From CAYNTS01 sp964400495 (lineage in GTDB: Bacteria; Fidelibacterota; Marinisomatia; SCGC-AAA003-L08; D37C17): a stretch of 22,047 nt of DNA. The notes below the pieces were generated by a model that saw only the letters and a program-made list of their open reading frames with translations, had not been told where the DNA came from and ran no database searches. Below are positions 7,393 through 15,522 of this stretch, in pieces. The DNA lies in NCBI GenBank assembly GCA_964400495.1, contig CAYNTS010000033.1:1-22047 (forward strand). The letters are read 5' to 3'. Both the position numbers and the translations under genes were made by a program. Each line of letters starts with the position of its first letter. Within the stretch, counting starts at the first letter, position 1.

Positions 7393-8650
7393 CAAGTCTA
7401 TCCTTAGGTATATCACAAATTGGAGGGCTCACTAATATTTTTCCAATTCTATTCCCTTCAAGATTTATTACCGTAAATTTTCTATTCAGATATTCAATTT
7501 CTTCATTCGGTTTTGGGATATCACCTAAGAAGTCAAAAATAAGACCACCCAATGTATCATACTCACGCTCTTCAGGAAATTCAATCTCTGTTTCTTCCTC
7601 AAAATCATAAATCGATATTGAAGCATCCACTAAAAAACTACCATCACTCTCTTGTTTTATGAAAAATTCATCTTTATCATAGGGATCTCGGATTTCACCC
7701 AACACCTCTTCAACCACATCTTCCAACGTTACTAACCCAGATGTACCACCCCACTCATCAACCACAATAGCAATATTGGTTTTACGAGATTTAAACTCAT
7801 TTAATAATTCATCAATCCGTTTATTTTCTGGAACAAAAAATGGCTGTCGTGCAATAGAAACTAAATTCACATTCGGCCGAGAACCCATCAAATAGGGTAC
7901 TAAATCTTTGGCATACAAAATTCCCTTAATATTATCAATTGTGTCTTTGTAAACAGGAATTTTGGAAAATTGTTTATCATTGATGATATCCATCACCTCA
8001 TCAATCGTAGTTGAAGACTGTAGGGCAACCATATCTACTCGTGGTGTTATAATTTCACGCACCATTTTGTCTTTAAACTCAAATATAGATTGAATCATAT
8101 CAGATTCTTCTTCTTGGAGTGTTCCCTCTTCTTCTCCGAGTTCGGTAAGAATAATCAACTCTTCTTCAGAATCGAATATTTTTTCTTTATGCTTCGGCAT
8201 AAGTTTCATAACTAAAGAGGTTATTGAATAAAAAACAAATGCAATCGGGTATAAAATTAAAATTAAAGTTCTTAGTGGTAGGTTGACAGTTGTAGCAAAG
8301 TTTTCTGATTGCCTAATAGCTATCAATTTTGGAATTATCTCTCCAAAAACTAAAATAATTGCAGAAACCAACAGAACTTCAAACATCACAATTAGTGATT
8401 CAGATAACCCATAGTTTTGTGCAATTTTAGTTGCAATAATTGCAGACATAAAAGCCAATCCAACATTCACAAGAGTATTACCTGTCAATAATGAAACTAA
8501 TAATTTTCTTGGGTCTTTTAGGAGTTTCAATACCGATTCTGGAATATCTTTTTTATGTTCTTTTATATTGAAATATGCTGTCTCTGACCCTGAAAAGAAT
8601 GCAGATAGAAACAGTAGTAAAACAAATATTATAATTGTTGTAATAATCAT
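7385..8650 (-). CDS. CorC/HlyC-type membrane protein with CNNM (DUF21) and CBS domains
   Basis: A 421-residue inner-membrane protein. Residues 1 to about 165 form the CNNM/DUF21 region with several membrane helices and the FFSGSETAYF signature. Residues of about 190-310 hold a CBS pair (REIITPRVDMVAL, FSKIPVYKD, NIAIVVDEWGGTSGLVTLEDVVEEVLGEI). The C-terminal part, about 330-410, is the CorC_HlyC/transporter-associated domain (EFPEEREYDTLGGLIFDFLGDIP). The family includes Mg2+/Co2+ transport or efflux proteins, often mislabelled haemolysins, and the substrate here is unproven. The ybeY-corC overlap is ATGA and the mazG overlap is 8 bp. Neighbouring YbeY and CorC-like genes recur in many bacteria (general knowledge). 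Confidence 0.92.
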   Translation of the reverse strand: MIITTIIIFVLLLFLSAFFSGSETAYFNIKEHKKDIPESVLKLLKDPRKLLVSLLTGNTLVNVGLAFMSAIIATKIAQNYGLSESLIVMFEVLLVSAIILVFGEIIPKLIAIRQSENFATTVNLPLRTLILILYPIAFVFYSITSLVMKLMPKHKEKIFDSEEELIILTELGEEEGTLQEEESDMIQSIFEFKDKMVREIITPRVDMVALQSSTTIDEVMDIINDKQFSKIPVYKDTIDNIKGILYAKDLVPYLMGSRPNVNLVSIARQPFFVPENKRIDELLNEFKSRKTNIAIVVDEWGGTSGLVTLEDVVEEVLGEIRDPYDKDEFFIKQESDGSFLVDASISIYDFEEETEIEFPEEREYDTLGGLIFDFLGDIPKPNEEIEYLNRKFTVINLEGNRIGKILVSPPICDIPKDRLDE

Positions 8651-9087
8651 ATTTTAATAATACTTACATTATTTACTTCAAGGTTTTTATTCTCTAATTT
8701 TTGCATATTATTTTTATCTTCAGATGTCTGATCATCATACCCGCATAAATGGAGAGATCCATGGATAAGAATTCGTTTTAACTCATCGTTCACACTTACA
8801 TTATATGTGGATGCATTTTCGCAAATTCTATCCCAACTAATGTATAATTCACCATCTAATTCTTCACCCTCATCTTCAAGATTAAATGAAATTACATCGG
8901 TATAGACATCAATATCAAAGAATTGTTTTTTGAGTTTACGCACGGAATCATCATTGGTTATGATAACATTAACTTCTCCATTTTGAATCCCTTCCGATAC
9001 AAACACAGATGTTACTACCTGCTTCACTGCATCGGAATTCATCGATAAGGGGTCGTCTGTTTCTATATGTAATAGAATTTTAATCAT
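8647..9087 (-). CDS. ybeY: Endoribonuclease YbeY (rRNA maturation factor)
   Basis: A 146-residue metal-dependent RNase implicated in 16S rRNA 3'-end maturation and ribosome quality control. The signature region DVISFNL is followed by IHGSLHLCGYDD. The usual zinc triad H-x3-H-x5-H appears here as His109, His113 and Asp119, so the third ligand is Asp rather than His; I recall similar variants in Bacteroidetes-like proteins. Length is normal. The start overlaps the acyl-CoA dehydrogenase stop by ATGA, and the stop overlaps the corC start in the same way, so translation is probably coupled along the three genes. Confidence 0.93.
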   Translation of the reverse strand: MIKILLHIETDDPLSMNSDAVKQVVTSVFVSEGIQNGEVNVIITNDDSVRKLKKQFFDIDVYTDVISFNLEDEGEELDGELYISWDRICENASTYNVSVNDELKRILIHGSLHLCGYDDQTSEDKNNMQKLENKNLEVNNVSIIKI

Positions 9088-10238
9088 GCAGAGGTAATTG
9101 CCTTTAATACCTCTCGAGAAATTATTATTCGTTGGACTTCACTTGTACCTTCGCCAATTTCTAATATTTTAGCATCCCTAAAGAATCGTTCTGCCTCATA
9201 CTCTTTTATATAGCCATATCCACCCAATACTTGGATAGCATCTGTAGTTACTGCCATTGCCGTTTCACTTGACAACAATTTACCCATGGCGGCCTCTTTA
9301 GTTACAGGTTGGTTATGGTCTTTTAACCATGCTGCGTGATACACCAAATGTTTGGATGCTTCAATTTGTGTAGCCATATCTGCTAATTTAAAACTAATAC
9401 CTTGAAATCTATTAATGGATGAGCCAAATGCTTCACGTTCTTGCGAATATTTTAATGCTATTTCATACGCACCTTGGGCAGTCCCTAGACCTAAAGCTCC
9501 TATTGTGATTCTGCCACCAGTAAGTGTTTTTAAAAATTGCTTAAACCCAGTAGAAGTATCACCTAAAATATTGCTAGCAGGAATACGCATATTTTCAAAA
9601 TAAATAGATCGAGTATCAGACCCTCTCCACCCCATTTTCTTTTCGGGTGGACTTAAGGTCATTCCTTCTGTACCTGCATCAACATATAGTGCACCAATTC
9701 CTTTGTTTTCTCCATCTTCCTCAATTACTGCAGTAAAAACAATTACACCAGCTTCTCCAGCATTTGTACAGAATACTTTTTGACCACTAACTACATATTC
9801 ATCACCATCTCGAACTGCTTTTGTCTGTGTGTTTCCTGCATCACTTCCAGCATTTGGTTCTGTTAATCCAAATGCACCCACCATTTCACCCGATGCTAAT
9901 TTTGATAAATATTTCTGTTTTTGGTCTTCAGTGCCAAATAAAGCAAAAGGTGCACTACCCAAACTAGTGTGAGCCATCATGGTTGCAGCTGTAGAAGGAC
10001 ACACTTTTCCAAGTTCTTCAATAGCAATTACTAAGGCGCGTGTATCCATACCTGTTCCATTGTATTTTTCATCCCAAGGGATACCCATCAAACCTAGTTC
10101 AGCCATTTTAGCAACAGATTCATGGGGGAATTTTCCCGAATCATCTACATCTATTGCAATTGGCTTTAACTCATTTTGAGCAAAATCCCGTGCCATTTCT
10201 CGTAACATTTCATGTTCTTCATTAAAATAAATTTTCAC
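9084..10238 (-). CDS. Acyl-CoA dehydrogenase (short-chain type)
   Basis: A 384-residue FAD enzyme that oxidises acyl-CoA to trans-2-enoyl-CoA and passes electrons to ETF. Family signatures are FGLTEPNAGSDAG, the KMGWRGSDTRSIYFENMRIP segment, QEREAFGSSINRFQ, IQVLGGYGYIKEYEAERFFRDAK and GEGTSEVQR. Glu363 in that last motif fits the catalytic base of short- and medium-chain members. The start is GTG with AAGGA 6 nt upstream. fabH lies 81 bp upstream and ybeY overlaps downstream. Substrate chain length is not determinable. A fatty-acid degradation or salvage role is likely, and no ETF genes are in the window. Confidence 0.95.
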   Translation of the reverse strand: MKIYFNEEHEMLREMARDFAQNELKPIAIDVDDSGKFPHESVAKMAELGLMGIPWDEKYNGTGMDTRALVIAIEELGKVCPSTAATMMAHTSLGSAPFALFGTEDQKQKYLSKLASGEMVGAFGLTEPNAGSDAGNTQTKAVRDGDEYVVSGQKVFCTNAGEAGVIVFTAVIEEDGENKGIGALYVDAGTEGMTLSPPEKKMGWRGSDTRSIYFENMRIPASNILGDTSTGFKQFLKTLTGGRITIGALGLGTAQGAYEIALKYSQEREAFGSSINRFQGISFKLADMATQIEASKHLVYHAAWLKDHNQPVTKEAAMGKLLSSETAMAVTTDAIQVLGGYGYIKEYEAERFFRDAKILEIGEGTSEVQRIIISREVLKAITSA

Positions 10239-10319
10239 AATTAATCCTTAATAATACTAGTAAATCATTAAAATATTCAGGGACTATTTTAACTCACAAT
10301 TTATAATTAACAGTTGTAT

Positions 10320-11312
10320 TTACCATTTTACTATTGCTGATGCCCAAGTAAACCCAGAACCAAATGCAGCAAATACAATTAAATCACCTTTGCTAATTCT
10401 ACCCTCACCAATAGCCTCAGCTAATGCTATAGGGATAGATGCTGCTGTTGTATTTCCATATTTTTGAATATTCATAAATATTTGCTCATCTCGTAATTGT
10501 AATCGTTTTTGAATCATTTGAGCAATACGAACATTTGCTTGGTGTGGTACTAATAAATCAATATCACTTGGAGATAGTCCATTTTTCTCTAACCCTTCTA
10601 AAATAACTTCTGGAAATCGGGTTACAGCATGTCTAAATACTTCTCGGCCATTCATTTTTAAATACTGTTTGCCTTCGTTCAAAATTTCCTGTGTTAATCG
10701 GGGTGATTCAGCACTTGCTGGAGCTTCTAACCATAATTCTTTTGCGTGTTTTCCTTCAGAATGTAGATGAGTTGATAGGATACCTCTATCTTCATCCGTT
10801 GCACTAATTATTGATGCACCTGCCCCATCCCCAAAAATTACTGCTGTATCTCGACCTCTATCAGTTAAATCCATTGCGGTAGATTGAATTTCTGCACCTA
10901 TTAAAAGAACATGTTTGTATTCGCCAGTCTTAATATATTGCTGAGCTATTGACATTCCATATACAAACCCAGAGCATTGCACACGAATATCCAAAGCACC
11001 AATAGTGTCAAATCCCATTTTATCTTGGAGTAAACAACCCGACCCTGGAGCAAAATAATCTGGGGTTGAAGTAGCAAATATGATTAAATCAATATCTTTA
11101 ACCGTCAAATTTGCATTTTTCAATGCCATTTCAACGGCAGGAATTGCTAAATCTGAAGTTCCTGTGCCTGGTTTAATATATCTTCGTTCTTTGATACCCG
11201 TTCGTTCTTGAATCCATGCATCAGTTGTATCCATAAATTGAGATAAATAATCATTTGTGATTACTCGTTCAGGTAAACTAAACCCAGTTCCAGAAATATA
11301 TGCGTTAGGCAT
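10320..11312 (-). CDS. fabH: 3-oxoacyl-[acyl-carrier-protein] synthase III (KAS III)
   Basis: A 330-residue thiolase-fold enzyme that condenses acetyl-CoA with malonyl-ACP to start fatty-acid synthesis. The catalytic triad is visible: Cys113 (RVQCSGFVYG), His257 (LVPHQANVRI) and Asn287 (KYGNTTAASIP). The N-terminal pattern DTTDAWIQERTGIKERR is typical of FabH. The ATG at 11312 has GGAGG directly upstream; a start four codons earlier is less likely. It overlaps recJ by 8 bp. It stands apart from other fab genes and beside an acyl-CoA dehydrogenase, so a KAS III-like enzyme with another acyl-CoA primer cannot be excluded. Confidence 0.93.
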   Translation of the reverse strand: MPNAYISGTGFSLPERVITNDYLSQFMDTTDAWIQERTGIKERRYIKPGTGTSDLAIPAVEMALKNANLTVKDIDLIIFATSTPDYFAPGSGCLLQDKMGFDTIGALDIRVQCSGFVYGMSIAQQYIKTGEYKHVLLIGAEIQSTAMDLTDRGRDTAVIFGDGAGASIISATDEDRGILSTHLHSEGKHAKELWLEAPASAESPRLTQEILNEGKQYLKMNGREVFRHAVTRFPEVILEGLEKNGLSPSDIDLLVPHQANVRIAQMIQKRLQLRDEQIFMNIQKYGNTTAASIPIALAEAIGEGRISKGDLIVFAAFGSGFTWASAIVKW

Positions 11313-13023
11313 GTGCCCCTCCAAGTTTAATATCTTTTAATTCTAATTGGATATATCGTTGTCCATTCCAATCATTTTCGCCCACAACATAGGCAATATC
11401 AATAGGTTTATTTTGGATGAGTTTTTCATAATGTTCAGCCATATTGAACCCAATTATTTCTAACAATGTTCGCTCTTTTTTCACTTGAAACTTCAAAGTA
11501 TCTTGATTTTTACCAATTAATTTTGGCATTCCAGTTACTTCTAACCCCCGTGAAACAAATATTGGTCGCATATTTTGCGGACCATACGGCTCTAGAGCAT
11601 GCAAAAATTTAAGAAACCTTTGATTAATTTCTGATATATTCATTTCAGCATTTACAGATATTTTTGGGATTAAATTTTCTTTTGGAATTTGGTCATCTGC
11701 AATTTGTTTGAATTGAGCTTTAAATTCATCTAATTTTTCTTCTTCTAATGAAAGACCTGCTGCAATAGGATGTCCACCAAAATTAGTTAATAATTCTCTA
11801 CATTCACGTAAAGCACTCACCATATCAAAGCCAGGAATACTTCTACATGATCCTTTCCCTATTCCATTTTCAATAGCTATAATTATAACAGGTAAATGAA
11901 AAATTTCTTTGATGCGAGAAGCCACAATCCCAATCACACCATGATGCCAACCCTCTTTAGCAATTACAATTGTTTTATCTTTAGACAGATTGCACTCACT
12001 TTTTACTAAATGCTCTGCCTCAATAGTGATTGATTGGGTAATACTTTGTCGTTTGACATTTTCTTTTTCTAATTCTCCAGCAATCTTCATAGAAAACATT
12101 GGATTATGACTAGTCAACAACTTTACAGCTCGTCCTGCATCTCCCAAACGCCCAGCAGCATTTATTTTTGGAGCAAACCAAAATATTAACCGTCCAGCAG
12201 TAACGGGTTTATCTCTCAAACCAGATGTTCGCATTAAGGCATCAATTCCTGCTTTTCCACCTTCTTCAATTAGGGTAATACCATGTTGAACAATAATTCT
12301 ATTTTCATCAACAATAGGTACTAAATCTGCAGAAATCCCTATGGATGCTAAGTCACAATGGTTCCATGCAAGTTCTATGTCATATTCCCCTTTTTCGCAA
12401 ATTGCCATTGCAAGTTTTAATGCCACAGATGCACCACATAAATCTTTAAATGGATATTCACAACCTTGTTGATGAGGGTCAAGAATTGCAATGGCATCTG
12501 GTAGAATTTCGTCTTGTTGATGATGGTCAGTAATAATTACATCGATTTCTTTGTCTTTAGCATAATTTACTTGTTTGACTGCAGTAATACCACAATCGCA
12601 GGTTATAATTAAATTAGCTCCAATCTTTTCAGCATAATCAATTCCAAACATTGAAACGCCATAACCTTCATTTTCTCGACTTGGGATGTAAAACTGTGCT
12701 TCAACATCAATTGACCGGAAAAATAAAACTAATAACGATGTAGCAGTCGTTCCATCAACATCATAATCACCCATGATTAAAATTTTACCCTTTTTCTCAA
12801 TTTGGTGTAAAATTCTATCAACTGCTTTGTCCATGTCTTTCATTAAAAATGGGTCATGGAGATTATTAAAATCAGGTTTAAAAAAGGATCGGGTTGTTTC
12901 TCGTGAAATTAAATTTCGTTGAACCATAATCTGAGCAATTGATTGAGGTACAGAATATTCTTCTGATACCTGTTTAACCAGACTTTCATCAACAGATTTA
13001 ATTTTCCAAACTGGTACTAACAT
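11305..13023 (-). CDS. recJ: Single-stranded-DNA-specific exonuclease RecJ
   Basis: A 572-residue DHH-family 5'-3' exonuclease used in recombination and mismatch or base-excision repair. Metal-binding motifs are intact: DYDVDG (86-91), CDCG (142-145) and DHH (166-168). INAAGRLGDAGRAV follows, and the DHHA1 part has GWHHGVIGIVASRI (358-371), GSCRSI and GGHPIAAG (416-423). The C-terminal OB-fold region (from about 470) ends in YIQLELKDIKL. No strong ribosome site precedes the ATG, which lies only about 28 bp after the 3' end of rnpB. It may be transcribed by read-through from the zinc-ribbon/rnpB unit. Confidence 0.97.
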   Translation of the reverse strand: MLVPVWKIKSVDESLVKQVSEEYSVPQSIAQIMVQRNLISRETTRSFFKPDFNNLHDPFLMKDMDKAVDRILHQIEKKGKILIMGDYDVDGTTATSLLVLFFRSIDVEAQFYIPSRENEGYGVSMFGIDYAEKIGANLIITCDCGITAVKQVNYAKDKEIDVIITDHHQQDEILPDAIAILDPHQQGCEYPFKDLCGASVALKLAMAICEKGEYDIELAWNHCDLASIGISADLVPIVDENRIIVQHGITLIEEGGKAGIDALMRTSGLRDKPVTAGRLIFWFAPKINAAGRLGDAGRAVKLLTSHNPMFSMKIAGELEKENVKRQSITQSITIEAEHLVKSECNLSKDKTIVIAKEGWHHGVIGIVASRIKEIFHLPVIIIAIENGIGKGSCRSIPGFDMVSALRECRELLTNFGGHPIAAGLSLEEEKLDEFKAQFKQIADDQIPKENLIPKISVNAEMNISEINQRFLKFLHALEPYGPQNMRPIFVSRGLEVTGMPKLIGKNQDTLKFQVKKERTLLEIIGFNMAEHYEKLIQNKPIDIAYVVGENDWNGQRYIQLELKDIKLGGAHA

Positions 13024-13051
13024 ATTTTATAATAGGAACTTTCTAAAAAAA

Positions 13052-13390
13052 TGAGATTAATCTATAAGCCGAATTCTGTATCCGGCAATGCCGGACGATA
13101 GCCATTCATCTGGACTTATTTTCACAAATAAGTTCTTGCAATCTACCCACCGTAAGTGCGGATAACACCGGTTACTTGATTTTGCTCCGAGTGGGGTTTA
13201 CCTAGCATTTCACATTGCTGTAAAATCTGGTGGTCTCTTACACCACCGTTTCACCTGTATCTATCAATAGATGTGTACTTTCTGTTGCACTTGCCATACC
13301 CTCAATGAGGATTCCTCCCGTTAAGAGGCACTCTATCCTGCGGAGTTCGGACTTTCCTCTCCCTAAGGAGCGACTATCCGATTAATCTCA
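13052..13390 (-). ncRNA. rnpB: RNase P RNA, bacterial class A
   Basis: The catalytic RNA of RNase P, which removes 5' leaders from tRNA precursors; about 339 nt on the minus strand. The ends pair as helix P1: TGAGATTAATC at 13052-13062 with GATTAATCTCA at 13380-13390. Conserved blocks read on the minus strand are GAGGAAAGTCCGAACTCC near 13360-13343, ACAGAAAGTACA, GGTAAACCCCACTCGGAGCA with the L15 GGT that pairs with tRNA 3' CCA, and AGAATTCGGCTTATAG near 13077-13062. An ATTTTTTTAG tract follows P1 and may aid termination. The 5' end is only 10 bp after the upstream stop codon, so the RNA probably comes from a promoter inside that gene or is processed from a longer transcript. Exact ends are inferred from pairing. 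Confidence 0.95.
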
Positions 13391-13400
13391 ATGTCAAATA

Positions 13401-14114
13401 TCAATCTTCTGCACCATCCCAAAATAATAAAATTCCACATGATGGGCATGAATGTAAATTATCATTCTTTTTCACTTCAATAACTGTTTGTGGAGGAAGC
13501 GTACTAAAACAACTACCACACGCATTTCTATTTATTGAAACTAAACCATGACCATCCCATGCTTTACGGGTTGTTTCATATTTACGCAAATAAATAGAGT
13601 CTATGGTTTTAATAATTTTTTCTCTAGTTTTTTCTAATTTTGATTGCTCTACTTTTGTTTCTTCTAAAGCAACATCTAATTCTTTTTGATTTTTATCTTT
13701 TAAATCTGTAATTGACTTTATTTGCCCATTACTAACTTCAAGTATGGCATCTAATGTACTTTTTTCTTCTTCCAGTTCGAGTAATTTATCTTCGGAAGAT
13801 TCAACTGCTTGTTTCATGTGGTCAATTTCTTGATTGAGAGCATCATACTCTTTATTAGAAGTAACCAAATATAGTTGGTCTTTATATTTATTTAGTTTAG
13901 TTGTAAAATCTTCATTTTCACCTGTTATTTTCCGAACCTCTGAATCAATTTCTTCAACTCGTTTTGTTGATTCTTCTACTTTAGAATTTAAAAGAAATAT
14001 TTCATCCCCCTGTTTTTTTACCAAAAAAGGAAGGTCTCCTTTAATTTCTTCAATTTCTAATAACCGTGTATCTATTTCTTGTAGATCAATCAATTGATTT
14101 AAAGTTTCTTTCAT
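13401..14114 (-). CDS. Coiled-coil C4-type zinc-ribbon protein (CT398/CdsZ-like)
   Basis: A 237-residue soluble protein. Residues of about 5-170 form a long, highly charged antiparallel coiled coil. The C-terminal domain is a zinc ribbon with four cysteines: Cys199 and Cys202 (CGSC), Cys223 and Cys226 (CPSC). This matches the zf-RING_7 (PF02591) family with a CT398-like helical hairpin. Proposed roles include nucleic-acid binding or scaffold functions; its biochemical activity is not established. It sits directly upstream of rnpB, and I recall similar adjacency in some actinobacteria, unverified here. A 10-bp hairpin lies about 20 bp upstream of the start. Confidence 0.85.
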   Translation of the reverse strand: MKETLNQLIDLQEIDTRLLEIEEIKGDLPFLVKKQGDEIFLLNSKVEESTKRVEEIDSEVRKITGENEDFTTKLNKYKDQLYLVTSNKEYDALNQEIDHMKQAVESSEDKLLELEEEKSTLDAILEVSNGQIKSITDLKDKNQKELDVALEETKVEQSKLEKTREKIIKTIDSIYLRKYETTRKAWDGHGLVSINRNACGSCFSTLPPQTVIEVKKNDNLHSCPSCGILLFWDGAED

Positions 14115-14134
14115 CTATTTTTCTCTTTATATAA

Positions 14135-14158
14135 GAAATGCACCTAAAGGTGCATTTC
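14135..14158. repeat. Perfect 10-bp hairpin upstream of the zinc-ribbon gene
   Basis: GAAATGCACC (14135-14144), TAAA, then GGTGCATTTC (14149-14158). It lies 21-44 bp upstream of the leftward start codon and has no U-tract on either strand, so it is a poor terminator. A leader hairpin or an operator of the zinc-ribbon/rnpB unit is more likely. Confidence 0.6.
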
Positions 14159-14397
14159 GAGTTAATAACAACTATTTTAAATTTTCATTCGATAAAATTA
14201 TCTTAATTTGGCGCAGCATAAGGTGTGTAATTTAAGAGAGTTGTTTATCTGTAAACAAGAATTGAAAATGAAATAAATGACACTTATGCAAATCTTGTTT
14301 ACACTATTGTAGTGTAGTGAGTAATTTTCACGAGTTTCAAATGAATCCAAACTAGTTACCCTCGAGTGGCACATATCTTCAGCTATTTTGGATTGTG

Positions 14398-14425
14398 TTG
14401 ACTGTGTCAAAACATTCCATATAAA
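14398..14425 (+). promoter_or_regulatory. Promoter of the yqeY operon
   Basis: TTGACT (14398-14403) and TATAAA (14420-14425) are 16 nt apart, close to the sigma-70 consensus, and lie about 77 bp upstream of the yqeY start. The -35 hexamer is part of a TTGAC-TGT-GTCAA dyad (14398-14410), which could be a regulator site. Confidence 0.6.
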
Positions 14426-14501
14426 AGAAATTTAAAATCTCACCTATGGAAAAATATGAAATATGCTGTAAATTGCTTATTGTAATTTTATTGGAGAATA
14501 A

Positions 14502-14939
14502 GTGTTAGAACAGTTGCAAAATGAAATGAAGTCTGCTATGAAGGCAAGTGATAAGTCAAGATTAATGGGTTTGAGAAACCTAATTGGTAAAATAAAAGCA
14601 AAGCAAATTGACAAAGGTGAAGCATTATCTGACGAGGAAGCATTAAAAGTTGTTCAAACTGCAGCAAAACAATTGCGTGATTCTGTCGAACAATACAAAC
14701 AAGGTGGTCGAGATGATTTAGTCGAAAAAGAAGCATTTGAATTATCCATTGCTGAAGAATTTTTGCCTGAAATGATGTCTGAAGATGAGGTTACTAAAAT
14801 AATCAAAAATATCATTTCAGAAACAGGAGCTGAATCCATGAAAGACATGGGTAAAGTAATGGGTTCATCTATGCAAGCACTTTCGGGTAAAGCTGATGGA
14901 AAGGTTGTACAAACTGTGGTTAGGAATTTGTTATCATGA
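14502..14939 (+). CDS. yqeY: GatB/YqeY domain protein
   Basis: A 145-residue helical protein of the YqeY family, related to the tRNA-binding tail domain of GatB and GlnRS. Recognisable stretches are LRNLIGKIKAKQIDKG, SIAEEFLPEMMSEDEV and DMGKVMGSSMQALSGKADGKVV, the last being the glycine-rich end common to the family. It probably binds tRNA or aids an amidotransferase, but no free-standing function is firmly established. The start codon is GTG with GGAG 5 nt upstream. Its stop overlaps the cvpA start by ATGA. It is the first gene after a good promoter at 14398-14425. Confidence 0.93.
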   Translation: MLEQLQNEMKSAMKASDKSRLMGLRNLIGKIKAKQIDKGEALSDEEALKVVQTAAKQLRDSVEQYKQGGRDDLVEKEAFELSIAEEFLPEMMSEDEVTKIIKNIISETGAESMKDMGKVMGSSMQALSGKADGKVVQTVVRNLLS

Positions 14940-15514
14940 CATTTACCCCACCAGATATTGTCATTGCACTAATTTTGGCATTCTTTGCTTTTAATGGACT
15001 GAGACATGGGTTTATTCACGAAATTGCTCGAATTATTAGTCTTGTGGGTGGTTTTATTTGTGCATCCAAATTTAATGGTGAAGTTCAACCCTTTTTAGCT
15101 CCCTATATTTCCAACGAAACCCTTATAGTAACAGCCTCATATTTGATAGTGTTTACTATTGTTGTAATTGTTATCTCGCTAATTGCCCAAGTAGTTCAAA
15201 AATTCTTCGAACTCATCTTACTAGGATGGCTTAATCGATTACTAGGATTTCTGTTGGGAGTTATAAAGGGATTTCTAATTGTCAGTTTGATGATATTTAT
15301 CATTCAAGCAATTCCTCTTGAAATTGGTGATGATGATAGTATAAGAACTCGGCTCGAAAATGAGTCTGTAATGTACCAAATTTGTAATAATGTTAAAGAA
15401 ACTGTAATTTCTGGATTATCATTATCTAATCAAGTTAATTCTTTGCAACAAACCCTTAACACAATAGGTGATGAAAACAACGTTCGTGAAATTTTAGGTC
15501 AAGATAAACCATAG
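14936..15514 (+). CDS. CvpA family membrane protein
   Basis: A 192-residue inner-membrane protein with four predicted helices in the first 130 residues (near 8-25, 33-48, 62-87 and 97-125) and a polar C-terminal tail. The early motif GLRHGFIHEIARIISLVGGF and the later NRLLGFLLGVIKGFLI are characteristic of CvpA, first named for colicin V production and linked to envelope stress tolerance. Precise function is unknown. The ATG overlaps yqeY and mutS2 begins 8 bp downstream; cvpA next to mutS2 is a recurring arrangement in many bacteria (general knowledge). Confidence 0.88.
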   Translation: MTFTPPDIVIALILAFFAFNGLRHGFIHEIARIISLVGGFICASKFNGEVQPFLAPYISNETLIVTASYLIVFTIVVIVISLIAQVVQKFFELILLGWLNRLLGFLLGVIKGFLIVSLMIFIIQAIPLEIGDDDSIRTRLENESVMYQICNNVKETVISGLSLSNQVNSLQQTLNTIGDENNVREILGQDKP

Positions 15515-15522
15515 AAATATAA

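Larger units (their letters stand above)
14115..14501. promoter_or_regulatory. Palindrome-rich divergent intergenic region
   Basis: This 387-bp gap separates the leftward and rightward gene blocks. It holds several inverted repeats. One is an 18-bp dyad TTGTTTA-N4-TAAACAA at 14241-14258. Another has 11-bp arms at 14250-14260 and 14293-14303. A 10-bp pairing with one bulge links 14216-14226 and 14280-14289. There is a 15-bp dyad ACACTA-TTG-TAGTGT at 14301-14315, and 8-bp arms at 14344-14351 and 14387-14394. The arms overlap, so several pairings exclude one another. The content fits clustered operators or a structured leader/small RNA. A 70-codon minus-strand reading frame here has no protein-like features. 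Confidence 0.55.

Noticed and set aside
14198..14410. 70-codon minus-strand frame in the divergent intergenic region
   Set aside because: No ribosome site, no recognisable fold, unusual composition, and it coincides with overlapping palindromes; it is better explained as regulatory or RNA sequence.
14195..14410. 6S RNA, tmRNA or SRP RNA in the palindromic gap
   Set aside because: No tmRNA T-arm or SRP GGAAG-type motif was seen, and the helices do not form the long rod with a central bubble expected for 6S RNA.
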